Under the pieces are notes generated by a model. That model made no database searches and was not told the DNA's origin. It saw nothing but the letters and a program-made list of their open reading frames with translations. 64,000 nucleotides of DNA from an uncultured Lachnospiraceae bacterium (lineage in GTDB: Bacteria; Bacillota; Clostridia; Lachnospirales; Lachnospiraceae): NCBI GenBank assembly GCA_902493385.1, contig CABUPO010000006.1:1-64000 (forward strand), in the 5' to 3' direction. A program made the position numbers and the translations under genes. How positions within the stretch are numbered: position 1 is the stretch's first letter; every line of letters begins with the position of its first letter. Positions 63,601 to 64,000 of this stretch are shown piece by piece.

Positions 63601-64000
63601 GAATACTCCATGTTCTCCTCTGTTGTATTCAGAGGTTCCGGGCGAAGGAGAGGTTACGTTATATTTCAGAAGCAGTACGGGCGCAGATTCTTATAATATA
63701 TACTACGGTAAAGAAGAAGGCACATACACACGAAAGATTACAGGCGTTACAGGAACATCTTATACTGTTAAGGGACTTAAGGCAGGACAGCCATATTACT
63801 TTGGAATCACTGCTGTAAATGACGGCGGAGAAAGCAGTATATGGAATGTACGAAAAGAGACTCCTATTGGTACGGCGGACGGCTGGAAGGAAAGCGATGA
63901 GGAAGGAACGCTTATTATTCCTCCTTCTCAGACAGATAATCCTCCTTCGGGAACGGTTGATAATACTTCCGGTACCGTTGTAACAGACACGCCTTCAACC
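60605..64000 (+). CDS. Secreted CBM-BIG2-glycosidase-Fn3 protein, 3' end outside window
   Basis: An open frame of 1132 codons with no stop before the window end. Signal peptide (about 1-31, A-K-A-D). A CBM35/CBM6-like domain starts at V-V-Y-Q-A-E-D-A (about 43-150), and a BIG2-like domain follows (about 155-235). A (beta/alpha)8-type catalytic region shows E415 in L-T-N-E-Y-W and E512 in V-I-W-E-E-N-N, the order expected for a clan GH-A retaining enzyme. Then come about three to four Fn3-like repeats and a Thr/Pro linker at the cut end. The exact GH family is not recognised. GAGGAGGT precedes the ATG. Confidence 0.85.
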   Translation, partial: MMKRSKRIFNLFLAAAMLCCLIVFGRGTAKADNEPAKAHPNAVVYQAEDALLTGGARKAADHTGYTGTGFAAGFDNSGTAKAAFTVNVSSAGTYYLSFRYSAGDVGGWPKNRTLALSVGDTSENVTFTGTDSTWNTWEELIVKKELVSGNNTISLSCITNNDNSDAINLDKLSVWKYSDNPIIDAMLFSEDEYNVSAGSSCSVKVMAVNSNGIIQNEASDFTLSSSDEKILKVDNEKKTLIGASAGTAVVTAVSGDVKGTAKVTVIDCPSITADLSDVEREVPECMFGYILTPNYDVPDSRITLLGRMLNRETIPAQNFQAIGDMDGSYYAYEGSVMERHLEAYRRAKACGAEWYMLAGHNPSWATASGGPMDTTENKPLKTPKQTADFKQYIKDVFQYMKDNGAKPDYADLTNEYWTGTEETFKAVWEALREVYPDDIPAVGPGAVGYDGIPDFYIPYVSENDISLEGPSWHAFWTSDTYVKYSQLLSWADGIRSYQEKYPKANGEYVIWEENNAGSKNATDWTRSMANVVRTGVDRNIKGCMESGNANGMSDVITTNVTEKNPAARRTIWWVYYMFGQMSGEYVHVDTVGDEAFTGAAAVDKADKEIKVVVAKNDLTGPANVILNNIPFDMDNAVIDLYKITDNESDGLTWQKRISPASYQDGNMTFTIDADANDTWFAVVKESSAKPGFFAQISPDDGEAVNKTQTFTWQKAADAESYTLTVSENADLTSPVIHKEGITGTSFASDTELVSGKKYYWSVTAVNANGSRKVSHDVKYTFIVCDSENVPGQFGPYMPSVGAKNEDVNVELKWSVAYDADSYHVVVSENADMSNPVIDEQGITTVRDTGQFGSKSQNYYKIKDSLNYKTTYYWMVYAVNENGERPMNGVPHYFTTKAEGDEPYDFSLVSPADGAKEVDARTVLEWEPSDNAFFYELKVYPAGDAEHPVISREYMIYNRYTVEQGALEPGKTYNWEVTAYTKDKKLSAHCTQGTQSFTVKNTPCSPLLYSEVPGEGEVTLYFRSSTGADSYNIYYGKEEGTYTRKITGVTGTSYTVKGLKAGQPYYFGITAVNDGGESSIWNVRKETPIGTADGWKESDEEGTLIIPPSQTDNPPSGTVDNTSGTVVTDTPST

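Overview
The window looks like chromosomal DNA of a low-GC, spore-forming anaerobic Firmicute, most probably a gut Lachnospiraceae relative. The grounds are AT-rich sequence with TTGACA/TATAAT promoters and AGGAGG ribosome sites, frequent TTG and GTG starts, a T-box leader, the sporulation gene yyaC, an Ech-type [NiFe] hydrogenase, and a polysaccharide-utilisation locus of very large secreted glycosidases with lysine-rich C-terminal modules. No species can be named from the sequence alone.

Layout. 1-2.5 kb: a tRNA array (Asn partial, Glu, Cys), a small secreted BIG2-type protein and an ArsB/NhaD-family permease. 2.6-6.1 kb: a nuclease-fused DinG/XPD-like helicase, purine nucleoside phosphorylase, and tRNAs Arg, His and Gln. 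6.1-10.9 kb: a T-box-controlled leucine operon leuA-leuC-leuD-leuB. 11.0-20.9 kb: a complete membrane-bound group 4 [NiFe] hydrogenase echABCDEF followed without a break by maturation genes hypF-hypC-hypD-hypE. EchF is a tandem-duplicated ferredoxin with four [4Fe-4S] motifs. 21.0-26.4 kb: recR, a secreted Fn3/CHAP-like protein, yyaC on the other strand, a membrane LysM protein with an MPN-like N-terminal domain, a DUF5711 protein and a CvpA-family protein. 26.4-31.1 kb: the str operon (rpsL, rpsG, fusA) and tuf.

31.2-35.2 kb is a patchy accessory stretch: remains of a RelB/PIN toxin-antitoxin pair and of an ATP-binding regulator, then intact YkgJ-type, phosphotransferase and MATE genes. 35.2-38.5 kb is a copper module: csoR and copA under a promoter with two CsoR-like operators, with a CopZ-like domain fused to the CopA C-terminus that keeps its own ribosome site, and a small Cys-rich protein nearby. 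38.5-43.0 kb holds a second MATE gene behind an attenuator-like leader, a hemolysin III protein, a YczE-like membrane protein, and a group of small genes (a Trp-rich zinc ribbon, an RHH regulator, a 46-residue membrane peptide). asnB follows on the minus strand.

45.0-64.0 kb is a carbohydrate region: a glucose-family PTS IICBA transporter, two secreted GH2 enzymes above 1350 residues, a GH31 enzyme, two AraC regulators, an FNT channel, and a secreted CBM-BIG2-glycosidase-Fn3 protein cut by the window end. The simplest reading is outer-surface cleavage of a plant or host glycan, uptake of the released sugars and cytoplasmic trimming by GH31. Fermentation electrons could then leave as H2 through Ech, which would conserve energy from reduced ferredoxin. 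The substrate is not determined by the sequence.
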